A DNA stretch of 64,000 nt from Chrysomallon squamiferum (lineage: Eukaryota > Mollusca > Gastropoda > Neomphalida > Peltospiridae). The position numbers were made by a program, and so were the translations under genes. The DNA is taken from the NCBI GenBank assembly GCA_012295275.1, contig CM022667.1, forward strand, positions 16,260,488-16,324,487. The letters are read 5' to 3'. The notes under the pieces were generated by a model. The model did no database searches, was not told the origin of the DNA, and was given only the letters and a program-made list of their open reading frames with translations. This document shows positions 1 to 12,475 of this stretch, piece after piece; positions within the stretch are counted from its first letter, which is position 1; every line of letters starts with the position of its first letter.

Positions 1-35
1 GACACACACAGACACACACACAGACACACACACAG
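1..35. repeat. (CA)n microsatellite
   Basis: Interrupted CA/GACACA dinucleotide repeat at the window edge. It lies in the intron upstream of the kringle exon. Confidence 0.9.
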
Positions 36-77
36 CTCTGTTAATTCTGTATTACAAAACAAATCTGTCCTAAACAG

Positions 78-1895
78 AAAATATCTGCTTGTTTGGAAAA
101 TACGGAGACAAGTACCAGGGACTTATTGACAAAACCAAATCCGGGAATCAGTGTCAAAGATGGGATAGAAACAGCCCACATCAACATGATTTCAAGTTGA
201 GTTCACTATTTTCTGATTCTCGAACTTTTCACGCTTACTGTCGAAATCCTCTGACTTCACAGACGACTCCCTGGTGTTTCACTACCAACACCTCAGTGAG
301 ATACGAAGCCTGCAATATTCCTTCTTGTCGTAAGTATAATTATATCAGTTTTAACAGTGTTTTAATTTGTCAAACCATGACGTATATTGAATGTATTGAC
401 CTTCGAGTACTCCCTAACAAGTCCCTGGGGTTCAGAACGAACCATCGGTGAAATACTAGACTTACAATATTCCGCATTGTCGTGTGTACATATATATATA
501 TACATTTCTTTTTATCTATATTAGCGTCCTGAAGTGTCAAACTATACTGACATACTGACATAATTATTTAAATTTCAGTATTTGATGACTGATCCACTAC
601 CAACCACTGTCAGACTCTCTCACTCACTCATTTACTGACTCATCAACTCACCCACTTACCCATTCATTCAAACATCCTTCCTTCCAATCATTCTATCAGT
701 CCGTTCATCTATTCATTCAACATTTGTTCATTTTCTACTTTCAGCCACATATTTTGACACTGCCACGGCAAGTGTTTTAAATTCTAGTAGCTGGTACGTT
801 TTCGACAACCAAAATCAGTGTTCTTACTGGGAAGACGCTTTGCAGATCACAACCATGGACATAAACAATCCGAAAAGCATTTGTGGATCGCGCTCTTTCT
901 CTGTGGCACTTTGCAGCAAGAAAGATGGCGACACCCTGAAGTGGAAATACATTCATTTAGACTGCTGTAAGTACATTAGAAATTTAAATGCATCACAGTC
1001 TATCTGTGCAGTCTCTTCTACTTCTTCTTCTTTTCTGTTTTTTCCTTCTATTTTTTTTTAACACTGTTTAACCAGATAAACACTTTGATGCAGAAATGAT
1101 ATGAAAAATTATATACATGTGTGCATATAATGTAAATGAATGTATGTGTGTTTGAATGTGTGTATAGTTATAAGGATGTATGTATTATAAATGTAGGTCT
1201 GTATAGACATAAATATCTACATACTTGCCAAAAAAAAAAAAAATTGAATAAAAAGGTACAAGTTCACTATTCTTCTTGTAGATGTGCCAACAACAACAAC
1301 AACAACAACAACATCCACTACAACTACAACTACTACAGCAACTACCACAACCACAACATCTACTACTTCTACGACAACACCACAGCCACAGCTATCAACT
1401 AATCAGACATCTACTACCTCAACAACGAAACCTGCGTCAAGATCAACAACAACGATGGAAATAACATCATTACCATCGACAACATCTACCGGGACATTGG
1501 CTTCAACTGCAACCACTACAATATATAAAGACTTCTGCATGCGTCAGTCATCTGACTATTCCTTATCCGATGGAAAGGAGAATTTTTGTAGATGCGTCTA
1601 CAAGTACACGCCAGAAGAAATAAACGCACTAAAATTATGGTTGAAGAATAGATGGAACTTTCTTGTAGTAGAGAAGACAAACCTTACCAAATATAAACGT
1701 TTGTTCTACAGTGTACCAGACGACAGAATCACATCCAAAACGCTAGGCTCGTCAGCAATTATCATTATTTCAGGAATTCTCGTCATGTTGGTCTTTACAG
1801 ACGTTTTGAGGCTTGTGTCGTGGTTTGGTCGATTTTGTCACAATGTATTTTTTGCAAGAAATCAGACAGGTGAAAAATTCAAAAATAATATATAA
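78..1895 (+). CDS. Kringle domain, Thr-rich stalk, single-pass membrane protein (3' part of gene)
   Basis: Three exons of a gene whose 5' end lies outside the window: 78-329, 745-966 and 1282-1895 (stop TAA). Each acceptor/donor pair fits (cag/gtaagt, cag/gtaagt, tag), and all three junctions are phase 1, the phase typical of shuffled extracellular modules. Exon 1 is one complete kringle: six cysteines, with landmarks ENIC, GDKYQG, SGNQCQRW, YCRNP, TPWCF and YEACNIPSC. Exon 2 codes about 74 residues with four cysteines that I cannot assign to a family. Exon 3 opens with about 70 residues of nearly pure Thr/Ser/Pro, expected to be an O-glycosylated stalk. A short Cys-containing segment follows, then a hydrophobic helix (SSAIIIISGILVMLVF) and about 35 cytoplasmic residues. 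Kringles bind proteins and lysine-like ligands, so a cell-surface receptor or adhesion role is inferred. The Thr run overlaps a CAA/ACA triplet repeat, so its length may vary. Confidence 0.82.
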
Positions 1896-3574
1896 ATACA
1901 CATACACACATATACATGTGTCCACAAATACGTACGTATACTCAAACACATACAATAATACACGCACATACAAGCAAATCTACATACATACGCACATAGT
2001 TACATACTGACATACACTGATACATATAAGTGTATCTTTGTATTTATATATTTAAAATGTATCTTTTGCATATTACCATTTATGTTGAAATCTTTCAAAG
2101 TACTGAAGTGATTACTTATTTTTGTGGTGAATTTTTACACGGTTTGTTTAATATGTATATCTATGTATGTGTGTGTATGTGTGCGCGTGTGTCTGTGTTT
2201 GTGTATGTCTGTGTGCGTGTGTGTGTGTGTGTGTGAGAGATATACATTTTCTGACGATTCTGATTAAGGAAAAAAACGTACTGTCAAAAATCTATAAATT
2301 TCATCTCTTTTTCTTTTTCTTAGAAAAATATTATGTTTTGGCATTGCCTTCGGATATTAACATTTGCTATTATTTAATTAATTATTGTTAATTTAATCTC
2401 TCTGAAGTTGAACATGATCACATTAAAGCCGTAAGAACATTAATAAAAGAATATCAGTAATAATAAAAATAAGAAGAAAAACTAATAAGAACAAATCTTG
2501 GTGATGATGATGATAAATAAATAAATAAATATGTATTAACAAAATCAAAAACAAGACCAACCGAAACAACAATAGCAATACTACTAATAATAAAAATAAC
2601 ATTGGTAATAGCAAAAAGCAAAATATCTAATATAAAACTATTTATAGTTCAAGTTATAGTGAAAAACTTAAGGAACCAAGAAGAAAAAATGAGTAATGAT
2701 GTGATACACTCAAAGGAATGAAAAAAGCTAATAAACATACATATATTTGCAAACTAATACTAAGACCAGTACAAATAATAATAATAATACATTATGCTGA
2801 TGACAACAACACGAGGACATTAAACCCGGGACCTACGGATAATCGTTAATGGTTTATTATTAACTAAGTACCTAGTACAATAAGTAAATAACAACCTATT
2901 TTAAATGTATCAATAAGAGAAAATATTTTTTGTTAATCGTAAAGTGAACAGAAAGTGTTTCTTTGAAAAAAACAAATAATACAAAGCTGTTACTAGTGTT
3001 TGTTTATTTGTACACAGTATGTTTCTACTTACAAACTGAGAACGGTAGAAAATTAAAGTATTCCTTCCGCAGCTTGTGAGCAATTTGCAAAACAAACGTG
3101 TGATTATAACGTCACAATAGCGTGACGTCATTTACGGGGGGAAAGCAAAATTGGAAATGTGGGTAACAACTGTATTGTTAATATTAGTTGTTTGTTTATT
3201 AATATTTTTTCTCACTTCTTTATTTTTATTTTATTGTTGTGGTAATATAAAATAATAAATGTTGTTGTTGTCATTATGAATTTTCACGTTTGTTAGTCAT
3301 TATTTTATTTATTGGCGTTTTGTTGGAGATATTTCACAATTTTTGTTTAAATAATACAAATTTACACACAATCATTTTTTTCTCACTTTACACGAGGGAG
3401 ATAAATGTGCATGGTATATGCTGTTCTATGTTGAATGTTATACAAATGCACTGTCACTGATAACTGAAAGAACAACGGCAGCAGCTTTTCTTATCATAAA
3501 TAAATAATTAAACAGAAGAAAGGAAAATGCACTCAACACATTTTATTTGGATATATGTTATGAAACATATATGG
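1896..3574. other. Intergenic, AT-rich, low complexity
   Basis: No gene is recognised. It holds a TG-rich microsatellite (about 2163-2235), ATAA-rich low-complexity tracts (2440-2800) and a perfect CRE-type palindrome TGACGTCA at 3123-3130. The palindrome sits in a slightly more GC-rich patch, but no downstream gene start was found for it. Confidence 0.6.
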
Positions 3575-3725
3575 TCAACATTCACTCACGTAATGAGAAC
3601 AGAACCGTTTTTGTGTGTTCTTTCCAATCAGCAGCAAGCAGTATTTAATGTGCACCATCCTACATGCAGGACAATACATACCATTGCATTTTGAAAGATT
3701 TTGCCCATTGTGGAGCCACTGCAAA
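3575..3725 (-). CDS. Candidate Cys/His-rich terminal coding exon, unrecognised gene
   Basis: On the minus strand a good acceptor (tctgtttag, 3726-3734) opens 151 bases that read one phase-completing base, 49 codons and a TGA. The peptide is rich in Cys and His and has a metal-binding look: KCNGMYCPACRMVHIKYC, then RFCSHYVSEC at the end. An AATAAA signal lies about 30 bases after the stop (3541-3547 region), making this look like the complete last exon of a gene. I cannot name the family and found no upstream exon between here and the EMC8/9 stop at 6748. It could be a stranded exon or a decayed fragment. The amino-acid composition, splice site and polyadenylation signal are seen directly; that it is a gene is inference. 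Confidence 0.42.
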
Positions 3726-4621
3726 CTAAACAGATTCCATTAAGCTATGTTAATTAAATAAATACAACTATACACAAAATAAATAATAATAAAAATAATA
3801 AAATAAAAATTAAAAAGTTACATAGATAAAAGCTAAATAGACAAATTATAAAATATATATAAAAATAATCATCCCTTTTCTTTTCTGTTGATACAAAACT
3901 CTAGTTTTTGTTCTTGCTCATTTATAAACACAGAATCGATAAATATACACTTTGTTTGGTAAAGAAATAATACATTTTTTTTTCATCAATATTTCATCAC
4001 ATCCTATGGTTCATTCAGTGTTTAACCTTCCCAAAAGGTGAATATTTTGCATGTATTCCGTGTGGATTCACGACCGAGTTCAAAAGAAGAAATATTTACT
4101 AAAGTGTTTAGTTTGCCGACTGTTGTGATGGTTAGTTTTTATATATATTTTATAAAATAATTATAATACTCATAAGAAAAGAAAGAATCAATTATAAAGA
4201 ATATATATAACTCAAAGAATAAGAATATAAATGAAAATGAATGACCATATATAAGAAAAAACAACAATAGCAATAACAACAACAACAACAACAACAACAA
4301 CAATAATAATAAAAAACAACAAGAGAAAACATTTCAATTTTTTATCTTGATATAGAAATGAATTAGAAATGAACAAAACTGAAACATTTATGTACATATA
4401 TTAACATGTATTTTCTTGAATAGTAAACATATTTACACATGTATTGTACATAATGACACAATATATTTGTATTATTCATACTACAGGTGTAATGGAGATA
4501 GTGGGAACAGTTAGTCTAAAAATAAATAAAGTATTTTCTTCCTGAACAAATGTTAAAATTCTTGATAAACATAGAATAATCTTGCAAAATCTACTAATCA
4601 TTCAGTTTATGCATTGCCTTT

Positions 4622-4661
<40 letters not shown>

Positions 4662-6747
4662 GTATATGAGAATAAATAATAATAATAATAATAATAATCA
4701 TAATGAAAATAAAACTAATAATAATAATACTAAAGTATTTTATTTCAGTGTTAAATTAGGATTTATATAAGTCACATACCTCACCAAAATTTCAGTATAA
4801 ATTAAAAAATTTAAATAATTAAAGTCTAAATATTGTTAACATGAAAGAAAAAAAAAGAAAAGGAAAAAATAACTGATGGTGAGAACACTATGACTCTAAA
4901 TGATTGAAATGCCATTATAAAAATCTATACTCAGTAACTAGAATAAGTAAAACAAACTGGATAGATTAAGGAAAATTATCTATTATTATAATTTTATAGA
5001 TAATTACATCTGTATTCTACGTTAGAGCAAAAAATAATAAATCACCTATAAATAGGTTGTAGTTAATTATGAATTTTTAAACAAATACTGAGTATTCGTC
5101 TTGAAGTAAAATAGAAGAAATAGAAGTATTTTGTTGTGATGTAGCTGTCATTAGATTCAAACACATAAAAATGGCAATATTATTATTATAATTTATCGTT
5201 AGAAAAAGATTTGTTACCATTTAAAAAGTAATACAATTATCCACATAGAAATATTTTTTTTTAGCCGATTATTCACATTACAAACAAAAGCAGAAAGTAC
5301 GATTCAAAAATAATGCTCTTTTAATATTTTGAGGTGGAAATTACTGTAAAATGTATATTAATTTTGTTTTCAGAAAAATTCTTGATTTTTATAGTTGAAT
5401 ATTTTGATTTAATAGATTTATGTATTCTTAACAATTGTAACTGAACTGCAAAGTTGAAAAAAAAAGAAAAAAAAAAGAAATCATTATTATAAAAACAACT
5501 AAATAAGTTTTTAGTTACATGATAATAATAATAACTATTTTAAAAGCATATTTCTAAAATGTCACTTTTGGATGGTGGTGCCTGGGGTACAACATGTAGA
5601 CATAGTAAATTATTCACATTTATAATTAATTAACAAAATGTACGGTATTTAATTCTATAAACAAATGAATGAATAATTAATGGAACTGAATACATTTACA
5701 TCTTATATATAAAAACAATGAATTCAATATCAATTTCTCTAAGGTGTTTAGTTTTGTACAGTTTTGTATGAAATGATAGCTATGGTTAAATTCATAATGA
5801 AGTGAAGTGAAATAAAGGAAAATGACAAATTTAAAAAAAGTTTTGAAATCTAACAGCAATAATAGTAGCAATAATAATAATAATGATAATAATAATGAAA
5901 ACAATTATCTGCTTTGTAAGATAAATATTAAAAGTTTTACGTAAAATATTTATTCACATCATGAAAAAAAAGAAGAAGATATAAAGTGATGCATATAATT
6001 ATCTAAAACATACAGACTAGATTATGAAGTATATAATAAAAAAATTATAACATGGTTTAGATGGAGTGACTTTTTCAATGGACCAGCTTCAAAAACATAC
6101 ATTATTCTTTGAAATGATTTGTGCAAACTATGACATAAAAAAATAACAACTACCTCTGCCCAATGGACATTTGCTAACAACTTACTGTGGACTATATTTA
6201 ACATTTAAAACATTAATTTTCCATAACATATTTTTGGTATAATTTAAGAACTATTTAAAGGTAAAATTCTGATGACTGCTGAATAACCATTTTTCTTTTT
6301 CGCAAAATACATTTTACTGCATTTATTTTTCTTCATTGTGACATTTATTTAGGATAGCTTTACTTTCTTGGATATATATTAACTGGCAGTGCTTAGTAAC
6401 AGGCAATTTATGATGTATAAATGAACAAACTTGGTTTGGTTGTAAATGGATGGAGTGGGTGAGGCTGACCCCTTTAACATGCTCTTGTATGTTAGTTTAT
6501 AAATATGGATCCTCCCTGAAACCTCCACCCATAATTTCAGCACCCTTGAGGTCAATGACAAAAATCCAGCATCATCTCCATTGTCATCACCATTCACACT
6601 CTCATGCATGCAATTTGACACAGTAAAGGCAACAACCATGACCACTCTGCAGGCACAAACAACCCGATAAAAAAAAAAGAAATAATAATTAAAACAGGTT
6701 ACTGAACTGAAACACATGTTCTAACTGTCCTAGTGATATTGGAATCA
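3726..6747. other. AT-rich region with simple repeats; probable EMC8/9 3' UTR at the right end
   Basis: No coding exon is recognised. It contains an AAC/AAT triplet tract (4262-4310), a (TA)n tract (4626-4658) and AAT-rich runs near 4677 and 5866. The stretch just below 6748 should be the EMC8/9 3' UTR, but its polyadenylation site was not fixed. Confidence 0.6.
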
Positions 6748-9700
6748 TTAAGTACACCGGCTAATTTCTTCATTAATTTCCAGGTTACGCCAGTCCAGTT
6801 TGACGTCATCAAGGTGGTTGTCGAAATCGAGTAGTTTGCGATATGCCGCTGTGTTGAGCAATGATCTGGCTGTAGTCAGTGTCTCCTCATCAACAGTTTG
6901 CCTGAAACACAAATACATAAATTTTAAATTACAATAATATTAAAAATATTATGTTGATGCAATTCTCCATATTCGTTTGATACATGACATTTGAAGAACA
7001 CAGTTTTGACAGCTACTTCTCACCTCATAGAAACTGCACTAATACTGAACAAATGCTATTCCTCATAATATAGGTACTGGCAGGCAAAATTTTTCTGACT
7101 TTAATTTCACATAATAATTAGCACATAATGAAAGCTGTAGCAAAAAAATGAAAACACACCAAAAATTATTACTTTCTCTCCAGTGGTTCAAAAGATATAT
7201 ATGCAAATCAGCACAACATGTATTTGGTTGGTTTTCAGCCCTATTTTGCCTAATTAGCAGAAAGGGCTACTTTGGCCAACTGTAGTTTGAAAAGTAATTG
7301 ACACAAAAGGCTGAAAGTCAACAAGTGTGATGGGACAAACTTGCGAAAGGAGCTCAATTTTTTTCAGACCTGTATGTTTGTAACAAGCTAAATGTGCCAA
7401 AAATCTTCAAAATGACACACAGCAGAATGAAAGCGCAAACAGACACTGTGGTTTCAGTTTTTGTCTTACTTGACAAATTCAACCTGTGTTGTGAACAATT
7501 TATCAAGATCTTTCAAATGACATACTTGAATCTAACATTTTTAATTAAAAAATATATATATATTTCTGCCAAGCCCATAAAAAATGTTTACCGTTTCAAT
7601 TTATATAGAACAGCACAAGTTTATTTAAATAAGCAGCTTGAATTTTCACTTAATTTTTAAATAATTAGTAGTAATAAGGTAAGATACCGTGATGTATGTG
7701 TGTATATATATATATATGTTACTTAAAAGGACTAAAAGCATTTGATGTTTAACCAAAATCCTCTGCAATACATAAACTCAGCTAATCCTTGGAGTCTACT
7801 CCAGAAAGGTGTTGCAGGTATTAATTAGGGACAATAAAATGTATGTAATCACGAGACTAGAGGCAATTAAAGACACGTGTCATTTGAAGCAAACATAAAA
7901 TAATTTTCTTAGCTTTGTACTTGATGTGATTTGGCAGCAAAAAAAAGTTATGTATCATCTGATAATTGTTGAAATTTTCTCTGATAGAGCTTATCAACAA
8001 GCAAAAATAACATTTTAAAACTGATCAATTTATGATTATATATTTTAAAAAAGTGACTAGATTTTTATTCAGCATTCCATCAATACCGCTGAATACACTG
8101 TTCTATTCTTAATTTGCCGTTTATTGAAAGAATTGTGAAAGCAAAATAATTGATGGTTTTAAACGGAAGATAGTAATCAGCAAAACAATGTTAATTCGTT
8201 TATTTCGCTATTCATATGCATAGGTTTAAAGTAGGAACATAAAAAAAAAAAAACATACAGCCAACAAGTTATTAAAAATATAAACAACATATAAATATAA
8301 TCATTTCAAACAGCGCCAGACCTTTCTAGCTGTACATAAAATCTACGGTGATTTCGGTCTGTAGAAAACGTCAGTTGATGGCCATTTTGCTAAGCACATG
8401 CTACTTTCAAACGCGGAGATGTTTTTTGCCAAAGAAGAAACACTGTAGTGTTGCACATTGTTTGAAAGGTAATTGAATGATCTTTCATTTGATCCCATGA
8501 ACACAGGTTTTATTTTCAGCCAGTTTTGTTTCAAAATTGGTTTGAAGGCATGAAAAAGTATATTTCTGGACACAACTTTTGATATAAGTCATTGCCAGCG
8601 ACAACATGTACACGGTTAGAAAGATTGAACTTTGACCCTACTAGCTGTACTAAAAATAACATTGAAGCCAATTTGGCGAAAAGAAGCCAGACGTTTGTAG
8701 AGCGACCCTATTTTAGGATTTTTTACTCCACACTTTTAATTGCTGACCAAGGGTGCTGAAGTACGCTTACCCCCACCGCATTTAACACTCTCGTACAAAG
8801 AACTGATTTAACATACAAGACAAACAACACCATTTAAAAGAGTACATAAAGATATTTAGTTACATATATCTGTTTTTTATGGTAGGATTTCTAGAAGGGA
8901 TTAGGAGTGGAGGAAAATGGACGAAATCTGAACTTTTAACAGCTTCAACCAATTATATCGACTAGGCTGCCAAGTACCTACATGATGAAAATTATATTTA
9001 CTTTTTTCAAATTTGTGTGATATTTAATCAATTTTCAATAATAAATAAGGATTTGTGTCACTTTAGTAGGTTGTTCCAAGCCTGCATTTAAAAAAATCAG
9101 AACATCTGTGCCATTCTCAGTTTCCCAGATGTGAAAGAACCATTATAATTCAGTTTTACATCTGAAAACTGATGTGTTACAGGAACAGTCATGGTTTCAG
9201 TCTACATCAGCATCAATAATAAATTACTTCCAATCTCAATATACCATTTCATTTTCAACAAAACACACTTACCTACTGTCCAACTCTTTCCAACTATTTT
9301 TCTGGAGTGTATAAACTTTATAAACCTCAGATACGGAATCTGTACTAACTTTTCTGTTATCAATCTGGGAAACAAAGAAATAATTATATTAAAGTAAACA
9401 TGTTAAAATAAAAGAAGGAAGAAATACTTCATTTAACAATGCACTTAAAACATGCAAATGTCAATCAGCAGTTACATTTATATCAGATTTAAGACAAAGG
9501 TCCAAAGATTAAATATGTTAAATTACATTTTTTTAAACTACGATAAATCTATGTGATTATGAACTATCTGGAATTTTGATCAATGACAAATCTGGAAGGA
9601 TACAAAGGATCAGTTTGAGGTAATATTATTTTTGGTTCATATTCAGATTTTAGAAAGCAAAAATATTTCATTCACATTTTATAACTCATGAAAATAGACT

Positions 9701-12281
9701 AAGTCATTAAGATTACAATTACATTATTTCACCGTATTTGAAAAAACAACAAATTAATGATTATAACAACAAGAATAATAACAAAAAATGAAAATGAAAT
9801 ATAATAGTAATAGAATTTCACAATAATTGTAGAATTGTATATTAAAAGATATATATTGCATGTTACCAAAAATAAGCAAGCATCTGGGAAGTTTTGATTA
9901 ACCTTTCTTCCAATAGTTTTGGCTATGTGATCTATCCTGAAAAAAAGCCCAAAATATTTTTATTTAAGCCATCAAACACACACAAAAGCAGGATGGAGTA
10001 TGGTGATCTCACCATAAATTCCATTTCCTACTGAGCCAAGTCACTGTGTATTTTAAATACAAGTAAAAAGGACTGATGCTGTATAAAATGATTGTATTTT
10101 TTTCATATTAAACTGACTCAATACTTTCTAAATAAAGGTTCTCATGAATGAAATGAATTTATACACATTCAAATGCAGATGATATCTGCCTAAGCGAGGG
10201 CAATTATTTTATATCAAAATGCATCTTTTGATGCTAATGATCAGATGTAAGATTATTAATGATGCTAATCCTATTTTGTACATAACACAATACCAATATG
10301 AACAGTTAATTAACAACAATAAAGAAAACTGATTTACTTCTACTGATTCATACAGAATTAATAGTAAAGAAATACTTCTTGTAATTCACATCTGGACCTA
10401 TTCATATTATAAATATAAATTATATTAATTATTATATTAAAAATCAGAACACAGAAAAAAAACGTCCATCATTGTACACATTATTATTAAAAATGTAAAC
10501 ACCATGCACTGAATGACAGTAAATTTATATATTAATGACCATGTAATGAAAGAATCATTCTATTCAGTGTAAATCGTTTCTAGTTGCACATACACCGCCA
10601 ACACTGTGTTTGCATACATAACCCATCAAAAATGACACTGAATATAACTATGCAGTGGTCTCGCCAGCATTTCTGAAAGGGATGGTGCGAATCGGTGGAA
10701 CTGGTGCAAGTTAAACGAAGGGACAGTACTGAAAATGTTCAGTATACAAGTATTTTGAACAATCGAAAATACTCCTATAAATTATTGCATAAAATGCATT
10801 AACTATTAATAAGTTTATTTTATTTGCAATTAAATAAAATCAAAGTTTTGACTGGTTGTTCTGTGTATTATATTCTTTACATGAATATATCATTTTATGT
10901 GAAAACAAAATAAAACACACACATTGTTTTATAACCTTCTGTATGTATTATATATACATGTTAGCGTGCGTGTATGTAAAACATAAGACCGTAAAAATTC
11001 ACCACGCAGTATGATAATGAATATTTATGAGAATGTTATGTTGAATTGGCGATATGCTGTTAATAACAATTATTTTTATATTGTGCAGATCGAGCACATA
11101 TTGTTCTTCAAAGGATGAAAAGTTGTTTTGTAGCTAGGATAACATAATTATACAGTTACATTCTGAACAATCTCAATCTGTAACGATCATTGAAATTCAT
11201 GCGCAATAATTTAGCCATGCAGTGCATGCTACAGTCGCCTTCATTACACAAGGATTTTAAGTTGCAGCAAATTTCAGAGGGATTGAACTGTGTCCCTTTG
11301 TAAATATGACATTTATCACTTCGGATTACTTCAATTTTGTTTAGGGACAAAACCTGTGAACTGCTGACCCCAAAAGTGCAAAACAGTGGCATGACAGCCA
11401 GTCTAAGTAAACAGGTGGTGGATATGGCAGGCAAACTTGACGTAAGCCATAAGTGATGGTGCGCCCACCATCTCTTACAGTATGTAGCGAGATCCCTGCT
11501 ATGTAAAGTATTTTAAATAATACATAAAGAGTGAGTGCTCAATTACATAACACTAATATATATATATTATATCTGCAGCAATATACATGATTATAATTTC
11601 TAATTTATAACCCAAAATTTTAACATATTATTTTACTCACTGCAAATCATCGTAATTTTCATTGGCATGATAGTAGCCTCCTATAACATAACCTTTACTG
11701 CGACAGTATGTATCAATCTGCAAAAACAAATAATATTAATAATAAATAAATTCTGAACTGAATGATTTATTTTCAAGTTAAATTTCATAATTATTTACAA
11801 ATAACCAAATGGGTATTACTATTAAAGTATTATACTTTTATACCTTCAGTATAATTGTTTAATTTCCAAATTTTCGAGTTTAATATATATATATATTCAT
11901 ATATAAATATATATATATAGGGATAAAAGCTAATCACAAATATTAGGGATAAAAGCTAATCACGAAAATTAATGAATTATAGTTTATACAAGAGATAATT
12001 ATTGAATTAACAATAATTACTGCAGACGCAAATATTCAACTGCTACAAAAAGTGCTAGTACTACCATTATACCATACCTGAAGCAAAGCGATTTCTAGCA
12101 TGGGCGCCAGCCCAAGCGTTATATGAAAAAGCGGAATACAGTCTACGAATTTGAGAGTCTTGTGTTCTTTGCCTTTTGTGTCTTCCGCTAACAAGATTCC
12201 ATTTACAGCAGAATGTGGATATTTGGCTGCATGAAGTATTAATTTACAATATGCCCGCATGCTGACCGTCACTTCCGCCAT
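6748..12281 (-). CDS. EMC8: ER membrane protein complex subunit 8/9
   Basis: Complete five-exon gene on the minus strand: 12078-12281 (ATG at 12281), 11641-11717, 9867-9936, 9273-9364 and 6748-6901 (TAA 6748-6750). All introns are GT-AG and the phases join cleanly (0, 2, 0, 2), giving 198 residues, close to the roughly 200-210 of the family. Family landmarks seen: [20 protein letters not shown] at the start, [30 protein letters not shown] and [15 protein letters not shown] near the C-terminus. EMC8 and EMC9 are paralogous cytosolic subunits of the EMC, which inserts transmembrane helices into the ER; they carry a catalytically dead MPN fold. Most invertebrates have one gene, so EMC8 versus EMC9 is not decided here. 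Introns carry a TIR-bounded short element (10653-11498) and a dispersed repeat (about 8440-8975). It is divergent from POLD2 across a 194-bp gap. Confidence 0.93.
8440..8975 (-). repeat. Dispersed repeat, inverted partner of 17998-18490
   Basis: About 500 bases in EMC8/9 intron 4. They are recognisable as the reverse complement of 17998-18490 in POLD2 intron 5. Shared landmarks include the block around 'gaccctattttaggat', the 'tgctgaccaagggtgctg' stretch and the 'agtggaggaaaatgg' stretch. Similarity by eye is high but with indels. Family unknown; no coding frame or terminal repeats were identified. Confidence 0.7.
10653..11498. mobile_element. TIR-bounded non-autonomous DNA transposon (MITE candidate) in EMC8/9 intron 2
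   Basis: The ends form an imperfect inverted repeat of about 35 bases. The left begins CAGTGGTCTCGCCAGC at 10653; the right end, read in reverse, begins CAGGGATCTCGCTACA from 11498. Both continue to a shared GATGGTG. A 5-bp direct repeat CTATG flanks it (10648-10652 and 11499-11503). The interior has no recognisable transposase. The CAG-starting ends are hAT-like, but a 5-bp target duplication is short for hAT, so the class is left open. Confidence 0.55.
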
Positions 12282-12475
12282 TTTGTTTAAGGTCTCTGTA
12301 AAAGCTTCCGGGTCATAACTCCTCTAAGTAATCTTGAAGGGTTTTATCTCCCTTTAGCTGTCACTTTTCTCTCTTTACAAAACAAAGAGTTCGCGGTAGG
12401 CGGGAAGTTTTGTCAGTTTGTTTTCCAGATTGAGGCGATACTATTCAGTTGATAAAAACAATACATTATCATATT
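12282..12475. promoter_or_regulatory. Bidirectional promoter between EMC8/9 and POLD2
   Basis: Only 194 bases separate the two divergent start codons, so both 5' UTRs and promoters must lie here or overlap. An E2F-type site GGCGGGAA is at 12399-12406, 70 bases before the POLD2 ATG. An ETS-type core CTTCCGG is at 12305-12311, near the EMC8/9 start. No TATA box is seen. E2F control of replication genes and ETS sites in housekeeping bidirectional promoters are well known in animals; that these sites act here is inference. Confidence 0.65.

Noticed and set aside
6379-6717. 112-codon minus-strand frame just below the EMC8/9 stop
   Set aside because: Most likely EMC8/9 3' UTR; composition and position give no support for a separate protein.
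11156-11434. 92-codon frame on the minus strand in EMC8/9 intron 2
   Set aside because: Lies inside a non-autonomous TIR element, shows no transposase motif and no splice context.
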